From contig JBKBLR010000002.1 of the NCBI GenBank assembly GCA_046296195.1, positions 1 to 64,000 on the forward strand: a stretch of 64,000 bases of DNA. Direction: 5' to 3'. Source of the DNA: Amphiplicatus sp046296195. GTDB taxonomy: Bacteria > Pseudomonadota > Alphaproteobacteria > Caulobacterales > Parvularculaceae. Under the pieces are notes generated by a model. That model saw only the letters and a list, made by a program, of their open reading frames with translations, was not told where the DNA came from and made no database searches. How positions within the stretch are numbered: position 1 is the first letter of the stretch; every line of letters starts with the position of its first letter. Below are positions 32,405-40,869 of this stretch, one piece after another. The position numbers and the translations under genes are program-made.

Positions 32405-34525
32405 TTATTCGCCGTCGCTCGGAATCCTTTTGAGAGAGTCGAGCTGCCGTCTGATCTCCGCCTCACGGCGTTCAAGGTCGCGCCGCGCGCGTTCGATCTC
32501 GCGTTCGTGATCGCGCCGCGCATTCTCGATGTTTCTGCGCGCCTCGACGAGCGCCTGACGAATGATCACGCGTTCATCGTCGCTGATGTCGCGGGCCTTA
32601 AGCGCGGCTGTTTCGAGGTCGAGTTGCGCCATCGCTTCGTCCATGCCGTCTGCAAGCGCATCGGCGAGCTCAGCGCGCGCATCGGCGATGGCGTCAAGCT
32701 CCAGCTCGAGCGACGCGCGCTCGCCGTCGATCGCCGCGCGGCGCGAGAGTCGCGCCTCATCCTCCTGACGGAAGGCGATCCGGCGCGCGGTCGCCGCTTC
32801 GCCTTCCGCCATTCCGGCGTCGGCTTCAGCTTTCGCGCGGCCGGCTTCAACCTGGATGCGCCAGTCCGCTCTCATTCTTTCCGCTTGCTTGCGAGCGGCT
32901 TCCCGGTGCGCCCGCATGTCGGCGATCACTTCCTTCAGTCTTGCCCGCTTTTCCGGCGTCATCGGTTCGTCGCTGGTGAATCGATGGCGTTTCCCGTCGA
33001 TGGTGAACGAAATGTCGTAGACGGCGCCCTGCGTCGTCGCGAGACCGCCAAGGAGCCGGTGCTCGAGGTCGGCGGCCATGCGGTCGGTCAGGCTGTCGCC
33101 ATTGGCGAATGAAAAGTTGCGCTCGCCTTTGAAGACGTTGCGGAGCGCTTTGCCGTCATCGCCGGCAGGGACGATGACCGGCTCCGGCGGCTCGGGCGGT
33201 TCGACGGGTTCGGCAGGCTCGACTGGCGATGCTGGTTCCAGCACGCTCGCCAACGCCGGCGCCGGCGGTTCCGGCGCGACAGGGGCGATGGCGCGCGGCC
33301 GACCGGCGGGCCTGTTCATTCTCAGCAGGTCAGAATCTTTTCCCTGTTCCGGCTCCGAGCCGTTGTCGCGCTCGGCGCCATCGGCTGACTTCACGGCTTC
33401 GGCGCTGTTGATCTCCGCCACGCGCTTCCTTTTTGCGGCAGCCTCGGGATCGACGGCGAAGGCCGCTTGCCCGACGGCAAGAAGCGCGGCGATCGACGCC
33501 GCGCCGGCGAGCGCCGCCCGCGCGCCCACGGTCACCCGCCGCTCGCCGCCCGCCGACAGGATCTGGTCGAGCCTGCGGCGCCGGGCCTGGCGGTCGTTCG
33601 CCGTGAAGCCGGGCGCAAGCGCCGGCAGCAGGCTCTGCTTCATCGCAGCATATTTGAGGCCTTTGACGAAGCAGGAGGCGTAAGCGCGCCGGTCGACGCC
33701 CGCTCCGATGACGAGACGGTCGGCGCCTTCCTCCGCCGCCATTTCCACATTGGCGGCGATGCGGGTGACGAGCGGGTTGAACCAGAACAGGACGCGCGCG
33801 AGCGCCGTGGCGGTGAAAAGGCGCGTGTCGCCGCGCTTCAGATGCGCGATTTCATGGGCGCACATCAGCGCGATGTCCTCATCCGCGACGCGCGCATCGA
33901 GATCATGCGGCATCAGGATGACCGGAGAGACGGCGCCGTAAACGCACACGCTCGATACATGGCGAGACCATTTGAGCTTCGGCGTCCTGACGCCGAAGTC
34001 GAACGCCCAGTCATCGACGGCCTTCAGCAGGGACTTCTTGCGCACTGGTTCGGCGAGCGCCGCCGCGGCGAGGAAGCCGGCCTGCCGCGCCAGCCAGATG
34101 AACAGCGCGAGGAAGACGCCGTAAATGTAGAGGAGCGACAAGGCGCCCATCGCCTGGTCGACGGTGATCGAGGGCAGGGCGCTTTTTTGTGCGGCGGCGT
34201 CGCCAGTTCCTGCAGGCCTTTCCAAAGGCTTTTCATTCACCGAGTTCGTTTCGGAGCGGGTCGCGGCCGCAGGCGCTTGCGGCGCGTTGACGTCCGGGGC
34301 CGGGTGGCGCAGCGATACGCCGTAAGCCGCGAGCGATGGGGCGACCAGCGAGGGAAGGATCGCGAGCAAAAGGGCGCCGATCCACAATAGGTCGCCGCGA
34401 CCGGCGCCGCTGCGCTCAAGATGCATCGCGCCGAGCAGGAGGGCGCCGGCCCAAATGACGGAAGCCGCCAGGCAGAGCACCAGCGCTTCCGACTGGTAAG
34501 CGTTCAACCCAAGGAGCGTCGTCAT
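32405..34525 (-). CDS. M56-family (BlaR1/MecR1-like) membrane metallopeptidase with long C-terminal extension
   Basis: 706 residues. The N-terminal half has several membrane helices and a cytosolic zinc-protease site, AHEIAHLKRGD (HExxH), with a downstream Glu in AAEEGADRLV. After a further helix (about residue 390-410) comes a proline/glutamate linker with repeats of EP (PVEPAEPVEPPEPPEP), a small domain (FTIDGKRHRFTS) and about 180 residues of highly charged helix. There is no penicillin-binding sensor domain, so the inducer is not a beta-lactam by analogy. The ATG overlaps the blaI stop (ATGA), forming a repressor-protease pair. Confidence 0.88.
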   Translation of the reverse strand: MTTLLGLNAYQSEALVLCLAASVIWAGALLLGAMHLERSGAGRGDLLWIGALLLAILPSLVAPSLAAYGVSLRHPAPDVNAPQAPAAATRSETNSVNEKPLERPAGTGDAAAQKSALPSITVDQAMGALSLLYIYGVFLALFIWLARQAGFLAAAALAEPVRKKSLLKAVDDWAFDFGVRTPKLKWSRHVSSVCVYGAVSPVILMPHDLDARVADEDIALMCAHEIAHLKRGDTRLFTATALARVLFWFNPLVTRIAANVEMAAEEGADRLVIGAGVDRRAYASCFVKGLKYAAMKQSLLPALAPGFTANDRQARRRRLDQILSAGGERRVTVGARAALAGAASIAALLAVGQAAFAVDPEAAAKRKRVAEINSAEAVKSADGAERDNGSEPEQGKDSDLLRMNRPAGRPRAIAPVAPEPPAPALASVLEPASPVEPAEPVEPPEPPEPVIVPAGDDGKALRNVFKGERNFSFANGDSLTDRMAADLEHRLLGGLATTQGAVYDISFTIDGKRHRFTSDEPMTPEKRARLKEVIADMRAHREAARKQAERMRADWRIQVEAGRAKAEADAGMAEGEAATARRIAFRQEDEARLSRRAAIDGERASLELELDAIADARAELADALADGMDEAMAQLDLETAALKARDISDDERVIIRQALVEARRNIENARRDHEREIERARRDLERREAEIRRQLDSLKRIPSDGE

Positions 34526-34905
34526 TTGCGTTCCTCCGCCCGAAGCGCGGCTTCGAGTTCGTCTATTTCTTCTTTGGTCAGGAGCTTTGAGTCGGAGAAC
34601 ATCACCGCCGAGGGCGCGGCGTCGAGCTCGAGGACGCGGTCTGAAAAATCGCGGATCATCCGCGACAGCAGCGCGACCTTCCCGATCGCGGCGGAGTAGA
34701 CATTGACGCCGTCCGCCGACTTTTTCTTGAGGAGGCCCTTTTCGCACATCCGCTCAATGACGGTGCGCATGGTGGAGTAGGTCCAGTTGAACTCCGCCGC
34801 CGCCTCATCCGTGATCTCGCGCGCAGACAGCGCCTTGCGCCGCCACAGGAGCTTTAAAATCGCCAGTTCGGGCTTGGTGGGCTGCAGGGTAGGGTCAATC
34901 GCCAT
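34522..34905 (-). CDS. blaI: BlaI/MecI/CopY-family transcriptional repressor
   Basis: 127 residues: winged helix with KPELAILKLLWRRKALSAREI, NWTYSTMRTVIERMCEKGLL (recognition helix) and a C-terminal dimerisation and cleavage region. ATG 34905 has GAGG 7 nt upstream; the alternative ATG at 34935 would lie within the operator and is disfavoured. The M56 protease encoded immediately downstream presumably cleaves this repressor on a signal, as BlaR1 does BlaI. Confidence 0.92.
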   Translation of the reverse strand: MAIDPTLQPTKPELAILKLLWRRKALSAREITDEAAAEFNWTYSTMRTVIERMCEKGLLKKKSADGVNVYSAAIGKVALLSRMIRDFSDRVLELDAAPSAVMFSDSKLLTKEEIDELEAALRAEERK

Positions 34906-34928
34906 TTTTCGCCTCGGAGGTCTGATCT

Positions 34929-34961
34929 GCGACATTTGTAGCGATTTGCTACATGTGTCGC
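34929..34961. promoter_or_regulatory. Double dyad operator for the BlaI-like repressor
   Basis: Two adjacent dyads, GACATTTGTA (34931-34940) and TACATGTGTC (34950-34959), each fit the BlaI/MecI/CopY pattern TACA-n2-TGTA with one substitution. They are also arranged as a larger inverted repeat, GCGACA...GTAGC and GCTAC...TGTCGC. The site is 24-56 bp upstream of the blaI start and should give autorepression of the blaI-M56 operon. Confidence 0.75.
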
Positions 34962-35130
34962 AAGCCCGTCTCCGCGCCTGTTTCGACCGAATTCCGTCAG
35001 GAATCGTCGGCCTTGCGGCGAATGGCGGGCTTGGCGCGGCAGGCTGCCAGGCGTCGTCCCTCGGTTAACGCCCTGTTCAGCCGTTTGGTCGAAGATCGCT
35101 CGCCGGGGAATGAAAAGGCGGTCACCTGCC

Positions 35131-35460
35131 ATGAGCCGAGAGGACAGACCCAACCTCCGCGCCCGCCCAGCGCCGCGTGACGCCGATCCGCTCGACGAGG
35201 TGACGCCCGATGAGCGCCGGCGCGACGTCCGCCGTCCGACATTCAAGGCTGGCGAGATCATCCTCGATGATGGCCGCAAGGTTCCCTGCATCGTGCGCAA
35301 CATTTCGGACTCGGGCTGCCTGATGAAGCTCGACAACGCTGACGCGCTCCCCGACTTCGTCGCCATCCGCATCGACCTTGACGCGCCGCCGCGGCCGGCT
35401 GAGATCGTCTGGCGGTCTTCAACGCTCGCCGGCGCGATGTTCGTCCGCAAGTTTTCTTAA
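35131..35460 (+). CDS. PilZ-domain protein
   Basis: 109 residues. The c-di-GMP-binding motifs of PilZ are both visible: RRRDVRR (RxxxR) and NISDSGC ([D/N]xSxxG), with the following beta strands (VAIRIDLD, AEIVWRS). Single-domain PilZ receptors affect motility, exopolysaccharide or cell surface traits. ATG 35131 is preferred; an in-frame ATG at 35110 has a Shine-Dalgarno too close to it. Its stop overlaps the convergent hydrolase stop in a TTAA. Confidence 0.85.
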   Translation: MSREDRPNLRARPAPRDADPLDEVTPDERRRDVRRPTFKAGEIILDDGRKVPCIVRNISDSGCLMKLDNADALPDFVAIRIDLDAPPRPAEIVWRSSTLAGAMFVRKFS

Positions 35461-36200
35461 GTCGCCAGCGTCTCCAGCGCCGAGACGATTCGCGCCAGTT
35501 CGTGCGGCTTTGACAGGCGGTGATCGCCGGCCTTGATGAGCGCCAATTCGAGATCGTCGGTCTTGAGCCGCTCGGCGAACGCAAGCGCATGACGCCACGG
35601 GACGTCCTGGTCCGCCATCCCCTGCACGATCCGCACAGGACAGCTGATCGGGATCGGCGCGCCTAAAAGGAGATGCCGGCGACCGTCTTCGATCAGCGCC
35701 CGCGTAATGACCGTTGGCTCGGGCGAATATTCGGACTGCTCGATAAGTCGCCCGTGTCTCAAAATCTCATCGCGTTCCGGCCCGGTCATGCGCTCCCACA
35801 TCAGCCTTTCGGTGAAGTCGGGCGCCGGCGCGATGAACACGGCGCCGGCGACGCGGGCCGGGCGCGCAAGCGCGAGCAGCGCGGCGATCCATCCGCCCAT
35901 GCTTGAGCCGACGAGGATCTGCGGACCCGCGGTCAGCGTGTCAAAGACGGCGAGCGTGTCCGCGAGCCAGTCTGAAAGGACGAGGTCCTCGAAGCGTCCC
36001 TCAGACGCGCCGTGTCCGGAATAATCAAAGCGCAGAAAGGCCCGCCCGCGCGCCGCCGCCCACCGCGACAGATGCTCCGCCTTCGTTCCGGTCATGTCGG
36101 AACGAAATCCGCCGAGCCAGAGGACGCCGGGCCCGCGCCCCGGCAAGACCCGATAGGCGAGGCGGGCTTTTGGCCCGTCGAAATACTTCGCCTTCTCCAT
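35457..36200 (-). CDS. Alpha/beta hydrolase
   Basis: 247 residues. Nucleophile elbow GSSMGGW (Ser in GxSxG), oxyanion region LWLGGFRSDMTGTKA, and catalytic His near the end in AGDHRLSKP. It resembles the short hydrolases close to human ABHD10 (mycophenolic acyl-glucuronide esterase/depalmitoylase), which share the GGFRSDMTG and DYSGHG patterns. Substrate not established. The start at 36200 faces the glycosyltransferase gene 49 bp away. Confidence 0.88.
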   Translation of the reverse strand: MEKAKYFDGPKARLAYRVLPGRGPGVLWLGGFRSDMTGTKAEHLSRWAAARGRAFLRFDYSGHGASEGRFEDLVLSDWLADTLAVFDTLTAGPQILVGSSMGGWIAALLALARPARVAGAVFIAPAPDFTERLMWERMTGPERDEILRHGRLIEQSEYSPEPTVITRALIEDGRRHLLLGAPIPISCPVRIVQGMADQDVPWRHALAFAERLKTDDLELALIKAGDHRLSKPHELARIVSALETLAT

Positions 36201-36249
36201 GGCTCTCTCGCTAGTTCCCTTCCGGGCGCCACGCCCTATAAGCGCCGCG

Positions 36250-37422
36250 ATGGCGTTCGACAAAACCATCCTGCAAGTGATCCCGGCGATGGACTCCGGC
36301 GGCGCGGAACGCACCACGCTCGAACTGGCGCGTGCGATCATTGCAGCTGGCGGCCGGGCGATCGTTGCGACCTCGGGCGGGCGCATGATTGCGGATCTTG
36401 AACGCGCCGGCGCCCGCGTCGCGATCCTGCCGGTTCATTCAAAAAATCCTATCGTGATCGTCGCCAACGCCTCCCGGCTGGCGCGCCTCATCCGCGCCGA
36501 AAGGGCCGACCTTATCCACGCCCGGTCTCGTGCGCCGGCGTGGAGCGCGCTCTTCGCGGCGCGGCGCGCCGGCATACCCTTTGTGACGACCTGGCATGGC
36601 GCCTATCGCGGCCGTTCGCCCCTGAAGCGCCTCTACAATTCGGCGATGGGCCGCGGCGACCTTGTAATCGCCAACTCGGCCTTCACGGCCGAAGCGGTCC
36701 GGTCAGTCAGCGATCCGGGCGATCGCCTCAAGATTATCCACAGGGGCGCCGACGCCGCGGAGTTCAACCCGGAAGGGGTGTCGGCGGCCCGGCGCGCAGC
36801 GGTGCTCGGCCAATGGGGCATGGAAGCGGGCAAGGGCCCGGTCCTCCTCCTGCCAGCGCGCCTCACCGACTGGAAAGGCCATGCGGTGGCTATCGCGGCT
36901 GTCCGCCTCCTTCTCGCCAAGGGCGCGACTGGTGCAAACGCTGATTTGCGGCTAGTTTTCGCGGGGGAAGCGCAAGGGCGGGAGGGCTATGCCGCAGGGC
37001 TCGCGCGAGGGGTGAGGGAATTGGGGCTGGACGGGGTGATCCGCATGGTCGGTCATTGCGGCGACATGCCGGCGGCGTATTTGGCGGCCGACATTGTTTT
37101 GTCGCCCTCGACACGGCCTGAAGCGTTCGGACGCGTCGCTGCGGAAGCGGGCGCGATGGGCCGCGTCGTCATCGCCGCCGATCATGGCGGCGCCCGTGAA
37201 ACGGTCGTCGACCGCGAAACCGGATTTCTTGTCGCGCCAGGATCGGCCGAGGCGCTCGCCGGGGCTCTATCGGCGGCGATCGGGCTCGGAGAGGAGGGAC
37301 GGGCGTTGATGGGCGCGAAGGCGCGCGCGCGGATCGCCGCCCAATTCTCGACCGCCGCGATGACGGCGGCGACGCTCTCCGCCTATGGTGCGCTGCTCGA
37401 CGGCTGGACGGGCCCGGCATGA
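36250..37422 (+). CDS. Glycosyltransferase family 4 protein
   Basis: 390 residues with a GT-B fold. N-terminal VIPAMDSGGAERTTLELARA is the typical acceptor-side loop; the C-terminal donor half contains LLPARLTDWKGH, ADIVLSPSTRPEAFGRVAAEAGAMG (EX7E motif region) and GGARETVVDRETGFLV. Likely transfers a sugar in lipopolysaccharide or capsule synthesis. The ATG at 36250 gives MAFDKTILQVIPA; a weak Shine-Dalgarno leaves the start somewhat open. It overlaps the next gene by 4 nt. Confidence 0.88.
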   Translation: MAFDKTILQVIPAMDSGGAERTTLELARAIIAAGGRAIVATSGGRMIADLERAGARVAILPVHSKNPIVIVANASRLARLIRAERADLIHARSRAPAWSALFAARRAGIPFVTTWHGAYRGRSPLKRLYNSAMGRGDLVIANSAFTAEAVRSVSDPGDRLKIIHRGADAAEFNPEGVSAARRAAVLGQWGMEAGKGPVLLLPARLTDWKGHAVAIAAVRLLLAKGATGANADLRLVFAGEAQGREGYAAGLARGVRELGLDGVIRMVGHCGDMPAAYLAADIVLSPSTRPEAFGRVAAEAGAMGRVVIAADHGGARETVVDRETGFLVAPGSAEALAGALSAAIGLGEEGRALMGAKARARIAAQFSTAAMTAATLSAYGALLDGWTGPA

Positions 37423-38396
37423 CGCGTCGTCCGGCCAATATTCTCATCATCAAGACGGACGGGCTTGCCGCTTTCGTCGCCGCCGAACCGCTGTTCGAGG
37501 CGATCCGCGCCGCCCATCCCGGCGCGCGCATCAGCCTGCTGACGCAGCCCCATCTGCAGCGCGTCGCGCGCGCCTCGCCCTATTTCGATCAGGTCGCCGC
37601 GATGCCTGATTTCCGCGACGCGGACGCGCGCAAGGCGTTCGTCAAGCAGATTCAGTCCTCGCATTTCGCCTGCATCTACGACCTCGCCGCCAACGAGGAA
37701 GCCAAGCGCCTTTATGCGGCGCTTGGGCCGTTCAGGCCGAAATGGCGCTCGGTCGCGCCGGCGTCGCGGTCGGCGCGCCGCAGCGGCGCGCCGGAAGAGG
37801 GTTTGCCGAACACCTCGAAGTTCTCCGCCTCGATCGGTCTCGACATACCGGCGCGCCTCCCGGATTTTTCCTGGGCGCTGGCGACCCGCAAGGATTCGGC
37901 GAACATGCAGCCGTCCTGGTTCGGGATCTCCGGCGTCTACGGATTATTGATGCCCGGCGTCGACGAAGCTCGCCGCTGGCCTTCAGCCCGCTACGCCGAA
38001 CTTGCGCGCATGATGGCGAAAAAGGGCATCATGCCGGTGATGGTCGGCGCGAAAGAGCTGCACGCCTTCGCCGATGACGTCGCCAACGCGGCGCCTGAGC
38101 TTGTCGACATCACCGGGAAGACCGACCACCTCCAGCTGGTCGCGCTGGCCCAGTCCGCCGCCTTTTTCGTCAGCGATGCGGCGGAGGAAGTGCACCTCGC
38201 CGTCAGCGTCGGATGCGCCGGCGTCCTCATCCGCAAGACCGGCGAGGAGCACCTGTCGCCGAAAGGCCGTAACGTCATCACCCTGACGACGCGCGAGGAC
38301 ATGGGCGAGGCGACGTCCGACTTCGTGTGGCGCGCGCTCAACAATATGGGCCTTATTCCGAAGGGCTCGGCGAGCCCGCGGTCGGCCGTCCGTTGA
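37419..38396 (+). CDS. Glycosyltransferase family 9 (heptosyltransferase-like) protein
   Basis: 325 residues. The N-terminus NILIIKTDGLAAFVAAEPLFEAIRAAHPGARI and the C-terminal ADDVANAAPELVDITGKTD with LVALAQSAAFFVSDA match GT9 ADP-heptose transferases, though the usual SDTGPMHLA is replaced by SDAAEEVHLA. It may therefore be a divergent lipopolysaccharide-core enzyme. ATGA overlap with the GT4 gene indicates a two-gene operon just upstream of infC. Confidence 0.82.
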   Translation: MTRRPANILIIKTDGLAAFVAAEPLFEAIRAAHPGARISLLTQPHLQRVARASPYFDQVAAMPDFRDADARKAFVKQIQSSHFACIYDLAANEEAKRLYAALGPFRPKWRSVAPASRSARRSGAPEEGLPNTSKFSASIGLDIPARLPDFSWALATRKDSANMQPSWFGISGVYGLLMPGVDEARRWPSARYAELARMMAKKGIMPVMVGAKELHAFADDVANAAPELVDITGKTDHLQLVALAQSAAFFVSDAAEEVHLAVSVGCAGVLIRKTGEEHLSPKGRNVITLTTREDMGEATSDFVWRALNNMGLIPKGSASPRSAVR

Positions 38397-38420
38397 TCCC
38401 GGCCCCTGATCCCTTATATA
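38393..38420 (+). promoter_or_regulatory. Candidate promoter for infC
   Basis: TTGATC, 16 nt, TATATA. The -35 box overlaps the end of the preceding glycosyltransferase gene. A start around 38427 would give a leader of about 100 nt before the infC ribosome-binding site. Spacing and boxes are reasonable but not tested. Confidence 0.45.
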
Positions 38421-38528
38421 GCGCGAGGCCCGGCCGGTCCTGCGTTAACGGATCGTCAGCCGTCGGCGCGACACTGTCGCGTCAATTCCGCAACCCAAAG
38501 TCCTGAAGCCACGAGAGGAGATTCCTTT

Positions 38529-39068
38529 ATATCCCGCAGACCCTTCGCTCCCGCCCCGCCCAAAGGAGACGGCCCCCGAGTCAACGAAGAAATCGGCGTT
38601 CCCCAAGTGCTGCTGATCGACCACACCGGCGAGAAGCGCGGCGTCGTGCCGACCGCCCGCGCGATCGAAATGGCCGCCGAAGTCGGGCTCGATCTCGTTG
38701 AGGTCTCGCCGGGGACCCAGCCGCCGGTCTGCAAGATCCTCGATTACGGCAAATTCAAATACCAGCAGCAGAAGAAAAAGGCCGAGGCCAAAAAGAATCA
38801 GAAGGTCGTCGAGATCAAAGAAATCAAGATGCGGCCGAACATCGACGACCATGACTATGAAGTCAAAGCCAAGCAGATGCGGAACTTTTTCGCCGAAGGC
38901 GACAAGGTCAAGGTGACCTTGCGCTTCCGCGGCCGTGAGATGGCCTATCAGGACCGCGGCATGAGCCTGCTTGAAAAGGTGAAGAACGACTTCGAGGACG
39001 TCGCCAAGGTCGAGCAGATGCCAAAGCTCGAAGGCAAGCAGATGATGATGGTGATGGCGCCTCGCTGA
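38529..39068 (+). CDS. infC: Translation initiation factor IF-3, with AUA start codon
   Basis: Binds the 30S subunit and proofreads start codons. 179 residues; core RVNEEIGVPQVLLIDHTGE, LDLVEVSPGTQPPVCKILDY, then linker and C-terminal domain ending MMMVMAPR. No ATG, GTG or TTG in this frame lies between 38440 and GTG 38607, and starting at 38607 would delete the conserved RVNEEI region. The strong Shine-Dalgarno GAGAGGAG (38513-38520) is 8 nt before ATA 38529, after which the protein reads (M)SRRPFAPAPPKGDGPRV, the usual alphaproteobacterial IF-3 N-terminus. A rare start is known in E. coli infC (AUU) and lets IF-3 autoregulate. Confidence 0.93.
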   Translation: MSRRPFAPAPPKGDGPRVNEEIGVPQVLLIDHTGEKRGVVPTARAIEMAAEVGLDLVEVSPGTQPPVCKILDYGKFKYQQQKKKAEAKKNQKVVEIKEIKMRPNIDDHDYEVKAKQMRNFFAEGDKVKVTLRFRGREMAYQDRGMSLLEKVKNDFEDVAKVEQMPKLEGKQMMMVMAPR

Positions 39069-39236
39069 GGCGGACATCTCCCGCGCGCGCCCCGCGAGCG
39101 CGGCGCCCCAATTGCGCGAATTAGGCCTCTTCTGCGGCGCCATTTGCGAATGGGGCCGCCTTGGCGCATTGCTTGCTGCGTCTTGGGGAAGCTGCAGCGT
39201 CGGGAGCGCGCGGGCAGGGCGGCAGTTGGGTCGGGT

Positions 39237-39584
39237 ATGGGTGAGGGAATCGGATCTTTCCTGGCGGCGACGCCCTGGGCGCCGCTGGCGATCGCGTTCC
39301 TCGTCGGCCTCGGCTGCGGATGGCTGATCTGGGGCATCAAGGGCGAGGCCGGGGGCGGGGCCGCGGGCGCTTCAGATAGCGCGCTTGCCGCGCCCGACGG
39401 CATGGATCGCGACGACCGCAAGGAAATTGTGGTGTTGCGCGCCGAGCTTGAAGCAGCGCGCGCCCTCCTTGACCAGAACGACGGTGATCAGGACGAAATC
39501 GCGGTTCAACTCAAACTGGTCGATGAAGCCTTGAAGCGCGCGAATGGCCGCTTGAAAGTCATTCAGCGCGGGCTGAAGCGCTAG
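39237..39584 (+). CDS. Small single-span membrane protein with coiled coil, unknown function
   Basis: 115 residues. One hydrophobic helix (PLAIAFLVGLGCGWLIWGI) near the N-terminus, a Gly/Ala linker, then a charged helix (EIVVLRAELEAARALLDQN and VDEALKRANGRLKV) likely to form a coiled coil. No recognised family. The start is uncertain: ATG 39237 or GTG 39241-region, both with weak Shine-Dalgarno sites. Its 3' end overlaps the convergent MFS gene by 26 bp. Confidence 0.65.
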   Translation: MGEGIGSFLAATPWAPLAIAFLVGLGCGWLIWGIKGEAGGGAAGASDSALAAPDGMDRDDRKEIVVLRAELEAARALLDQNDGDQDEIAVQLKLVDEALKRANGRLKVIQRGLKR

Positions 39585-40860
39585 AGGACGCCGCGGCGGC
39601 CTGCTGTTCCGAATCGGGACGGCCTGTGCCCGGATGAAGGCGTCGGATCGCTTGCAGCAACGGCACATAGGCCGTCGCCGCCAGAAACGCCGCCAGCAGG
39701 AAATGCGCGCCCGGAAAGTGGAAGGGCGCGCGCTCCTCGGTGAATGCGGCGAAGACCTGGGTCATCACGAGCGGCCCGGCGATCATGGCGACCCCGTTGA
39801 GGCTGCCGATGGCGCCTTGCAGCTCTCCTTGCGCGTTGCCGGGCGCGCTTTTCGACATGATGCCCTGCAAGGCCGGCGTCGCAAAGCCGGCGAAGGCGCC
39901 GAAGGCGATCAGCGCATAGATCATCCATCCCGACGATGCGAACGCGTAACCGACATAGGCGATGAGGCCGATCGAAACGCCGAGGAGCGCGGCGCGCGCC
40001 TCGCCGAGCCGCGGGATCACGACGCGGGTGAGGCCGCCCTCGACGATCGCCGCAGAAAGTCCGACGGCCATCAGCGAAAAGCCGATCTCTCGCGCCGACC
40101 AGCCGATCGCCTCGCGCGCATAATAGGCCCAGACCGCCGGGAAGCTCCACCGGGCGAGACCCAGAAGGAGAAATGCGGCCGCCGTGGGCAGGATCGCCGG
40201 ATAGCGCCGGAAGTTCCTGAAACTCGCCAGCGCGTTGGCGCGCCGCCAGTCGAAGGGACGGCGGTTTTCGGGCGGGTTGGTTTCAGGGAGGAAGAACCAT
40301 CCATAGACGAAGTTGACGGCGCCGAGCGCAGCGACGGCGTAGAATGGCGCGCGGTGGCCGTATTCATCGCCGATGAGGCCGCCGAGCGCCGGCCCGATGA
40401 TGAAGCCGAGGCCGAAGGCCGCGCCCATCAGCCCGAAGTTCGCTGCACGCTTTTCCGGGGGCGTGATGTCCGCGATATAGGCGTTGGCGGTCGAAAACGT
40501 CGCGGCGAAGCAGCCGGCGAGGATTCGGGCGACGAAGATCACCGCAATCGACGGCGCGAGCGCCAGCATCAGGAAATCCGCCGCATAGGCGGCGAGCGAG
40601 CCGAGGAGAACAGGGCGTCGTCCGTAGCGGTCGGAGAGCTGTCCCATCACTGGCATCATGATGAACTGCATGATCGCATAGGCGACTGAAATATAGCCGC
40701 CCCAGCGCGAGGCCTCCGCGAGACCCTCGCCGGTGACGTCCATGATGAGCTGTGGCATCACCGGCAGGATGACGCCGAAACCGATCATGTTGATCATGAC
40801 GGTGATGAAAATGAACAGGAGCGCGTTCGGCCCCGGTTTGGCGGTCGCCATGTCGCTCAT
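39559..40860 (-). CDS. MFS transporter, TetA-like (DHA1 drug exporter family)
   Basis: 433 residues and 12 membrane helices. Motif A GQLSDRYGRRPVLL between helices 2 and 3 and ARILAGCFAATFSTANAYIAD (motif C region) match TetA/class DHA1 12-span exporters. A close functional assignment to tetracycline cannot be made; many TetA-like homologues are of unknown substrate. No TetR divergently encoded. The C-terminus is a Ser/Ala-rich tail. Confidence 0.88.
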   Translation of the reverse strand: MSDMATAKPGPNALLFIFITVMINMIGFGVILPVMPQLIMDVTGEGLAEASRWGGYISVAYAIMQFIMMPVMGQLSDRYGRRPVLLGSLAAYAADFLMLALAPSIAVIFVARILAGCFAATFSTANAYIADITPPEKRAANFGLMGAAFGLGFIIGPALGGLIGDEYGHRAPFYAVAALGAVNFVYGWFFLPETNPPENRRPFDWRRANALASFRNFRRYPAILPTAAAFLLLGLARWSFPAVWAYYAREAIGWSAREIGFSLMAVGLSAAIVEGGLTRVVIPRLGEARAALLGVSIGLIAYVGYAFASSGWMIYALIAFGAFAGFATPALQGIMSKSAPGNAQGELQGAIGSLNGVAMIAGPLVMTQVFAAFTEERAPFHFPGAHFLLAAFLAATAYVPLLQAIRRLHPGTGRPDSEQQAAAASSSASARAE

Positions 40861-40869
40861 CTGCCCCGG

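Noticed and set aside
38607..39068. infC starting at GTG 38607
   Set aside because: Would delete the conserved RVNEEI region and lacks a Shine-Dalgarno, which instead lies 8 nt before ATA 38529.
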